Below are positions 43,012 to 44,130 of a DNA stretch of 44,130 nt, piece by piece. Source of the DNA: Propionibacteriaceae bacterium (GTDB lineage: Bacteria; Actinomycetota; Actinomycetes; Propionibacteriales; Propionibacteriaceae); assembly GCA_017882685.1 (NCBI GenBank), contig JADGPA010000188.1, positions 1 through 44,130 on the forward strand. Reading direction: 5' to 3'. The notes beneath the pieces are model-generated. The model did not search any database, had not been told where the DNA came from, and was given only the letters and a program-made list of their open reading frames with translations. Position 1 is the first letter of the stretch; the number at the start of each line of letters is the position of its first letter. A program made the position numbers and the translations under genes.

Positions 43012-44130
43012 ATGCAGCGCACAAGAATCGTCGCCGTCCTGGCGACAACCATGGGACTGGCCCTTGCGGTCAGCGCCTGTGGGTCGAATACCACTCCCAG
43101 TGCCACGACCTCGGCTGCAGGCCCCGCCTCCGCTGGTGGGACGCTGAGCATCCTCATGGGCACCGCCACAGAGCACTGGGATCCCCAGCGCGTCTACGTC
43201 GGTGTCAACATCGAGGCCGGCAACCGCCTGTTCACCCGTACCCTGACCACTTTCGGCCCGGTTGCCAAGGACGGCGACGCTGCGACGTTGGTCGCCGACG
43301 CCGCCACCGACACCGGCACCGTCTCCGCGGACGGCAAGGAGTGGAAGTTCACCATCAAGGACGGCGTGAAGTGGGAGGACGGCAAGGCCGTCACCTGCGA
43401 GGACTTCAAGTACGGCATCTCGCGCACCTTCGCCGTTGACGTGATCACCGGTGGCCCGAACTACGCCATCCAGTTCCTCGACATCCCGAAGAACAAGGAC
43501 GGCTCGTCCGCCTACGCCGGCCCGTACAAGAAGACCGGCCAGGACGCCTACGACAAGGCAGTCACCTGCTCCGTCACCACCATCACCTTCAAGATGGCGA
43601 AGCCGACCGGCGACTTCAACTCGGCAGCGACCATGACCGCTTTCGGCGCCTTCCGCGCCGACAAGGACCAGGGCGACAAGTCGAACTACGCGATCTTCTC
43701 CGACGGCCCGTACAAGCTCGACGGCACCTGGACCGCCAATAAGGGCGGCTCCTTCGTGCGCAACGACCAGTGGGACCCCAAGACCGATACGATCCGCAAG
43801 GCGCTGCCGGACAAGATCACCTGGGACGAGTCGCTGACCCAGGAGACCGAGTACGAGCGCCTCATCGCCGGCCAGGGTGACGACGCCAACGCCATCACCT
43901 TCGACCAGGCCCCGGTCACCGCGCTCGCCAACGTCGAGGGCGGCGCTCCTGGCCGCAACACGATCGTCGCTTCGCCGTACACCCGTTACCTGACGTTGAA
44001 CTTCAAGTCCAAGGTGATGAGCAACATCAAGGCCCGCGAAGCCCTCGCCCTTTCCACGGACCGCAGCGCCTACGTTGCTGCCGCTGGTGGCGACACCGTC
44101 GTGAAGGCAACCAACTCGCTGATCAACCCA
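43012..44130 (+). CDS. ABC transporter substrate-binding lipoprotein, family 5 (peptide type), 3' end missing
   Basis: The frame runs off the right edge after 373 codons. Lipoprotein signal MQRTRIVAVLATTMGLALAV ending SAC, then a Ser/Thr/Ala linker and the SBP_bac_5 fold: GGTLSILMGTATEHWDPQRVY, WKFTIKDGVKWEDGKAVTCEDFKYGISRTF, and IKAREALALSTDRSAYV. Family 5 proteins usually bind oligopeptides, though nickel or other ligands occur. ATG has AAAGGAGAG eight bases upstream. Forms a unit with the DppC-type permease. Confidence 0.93.
   Translation, partial: MQRTRIVAVLATTMGLALAVSACGSNTTPSATTSAAGPASAGGTLSILMGTATEHWDPQRVYVGVNIEAGNRLFTRTLTTFGPVAKDGDAATLVADAATDTGTVSADGKEWKFTIKDGVKWEDGKAVTCEDFKYGISRTFAVDVITGGPNYAIQFLDIPKNKDGSSAYAGPYKKTGQDAYDKAVTCSVTTITFKMAKPTGDFNSAATMTAFGAFRADKDQGDKSNYAIFSDGPYKLDGTWTANKGGSFVRNDQWDPKTDTIRKALPDKITWDESLTQETEYERLIAGQGDDANAITFDQAPVTALANVEGGAPGRNTIVASPYTRYLTLNFKSKVMSNIKAREALALSTDRSAYVAAAGGDTVVKATNSLINP

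Overview
The window is high-GC, gene-dense bacterial chromosome of actinobacterial type. The evidence is a WhiB-family regulator, an actinobacterial Tad pilus locus beside a DEAH-box helicase, many GTG/TTG starts, and several starts that look leaderless (a -10 hexamer 6-7 nt before the start codon). A member of the Propionibacteriales would fit, but no rRNA is present and I cannot name a genus.

Layout. 1-3.8 kb: a leftward multiple-monosaccharide ABC importer (ATPase, permease, binding lipoprotein cut by the window edge), divergent from a ROK regulator (4-5.1 kb). 5.2-8.0 kb: a sulfonate importer (ssuA-ssuB-ssuC) preceded by a leaderless leader peptide ending Met-Cys-Cys-Arg-Ser and a GC-rich hairpin, which looks like a cysteine-sensing attenuator. 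8.2 kb: tRNA-Thr(CGU). 8.4-16.7 kb: a secreted TAP-type hydrolase, RicT/PSP1 protein, DoxX membrane protein, then the topA-tmk-holB cluster. 16.8-20.7 kb: an HtrA-like membrane protease, a two-domain methyltransferase, and a divergent ribbon-helix-helix-like regulator coupled to an SRPBCC protein.

20.8-27.9 kb is the actinobacterial 'helicase/secretion neighbourhood': an MrfA-like helicase converging on ssd/cpaE-tadA-tadB-tadC-flp-tadE-tadE-like. 28-31 kb holds a methyltransferase, a holin-like membrane protein and an oligo-1,6-glucosidase-type GH13 enzyme. 31.3-33.9 kb is a tightly coupled five-gene operon (DUF4177, RidA-like, endonuclease III, TlpA-like thioredoxin lipoprotein, CoA-type Nudix). 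A WhiB gene and a class A penicillin-binding protein diverge at 34.3 kb, and the PBP is coupled to a metallophosphoesterase.

From tRNA-Pro(CGG) at 37.75 kb to about 41.6 kb lies a small accessory patch: a Phd/RelE toxin-antitoxin pair, a small membrane protein, a P-loop kinase, an SDR oxidoreductase and a VOC protein. It is bounded by the tRNA-Pro 3' end plus terminator and a diverged second copy of that same ~87-nt segment, so it may be the scar of a tRNA-targeted integration with no integrase left. The window ends in an oligopeptide ABC transporter (DppC-type permease, then a binding lipoprotein cut by the window edge).
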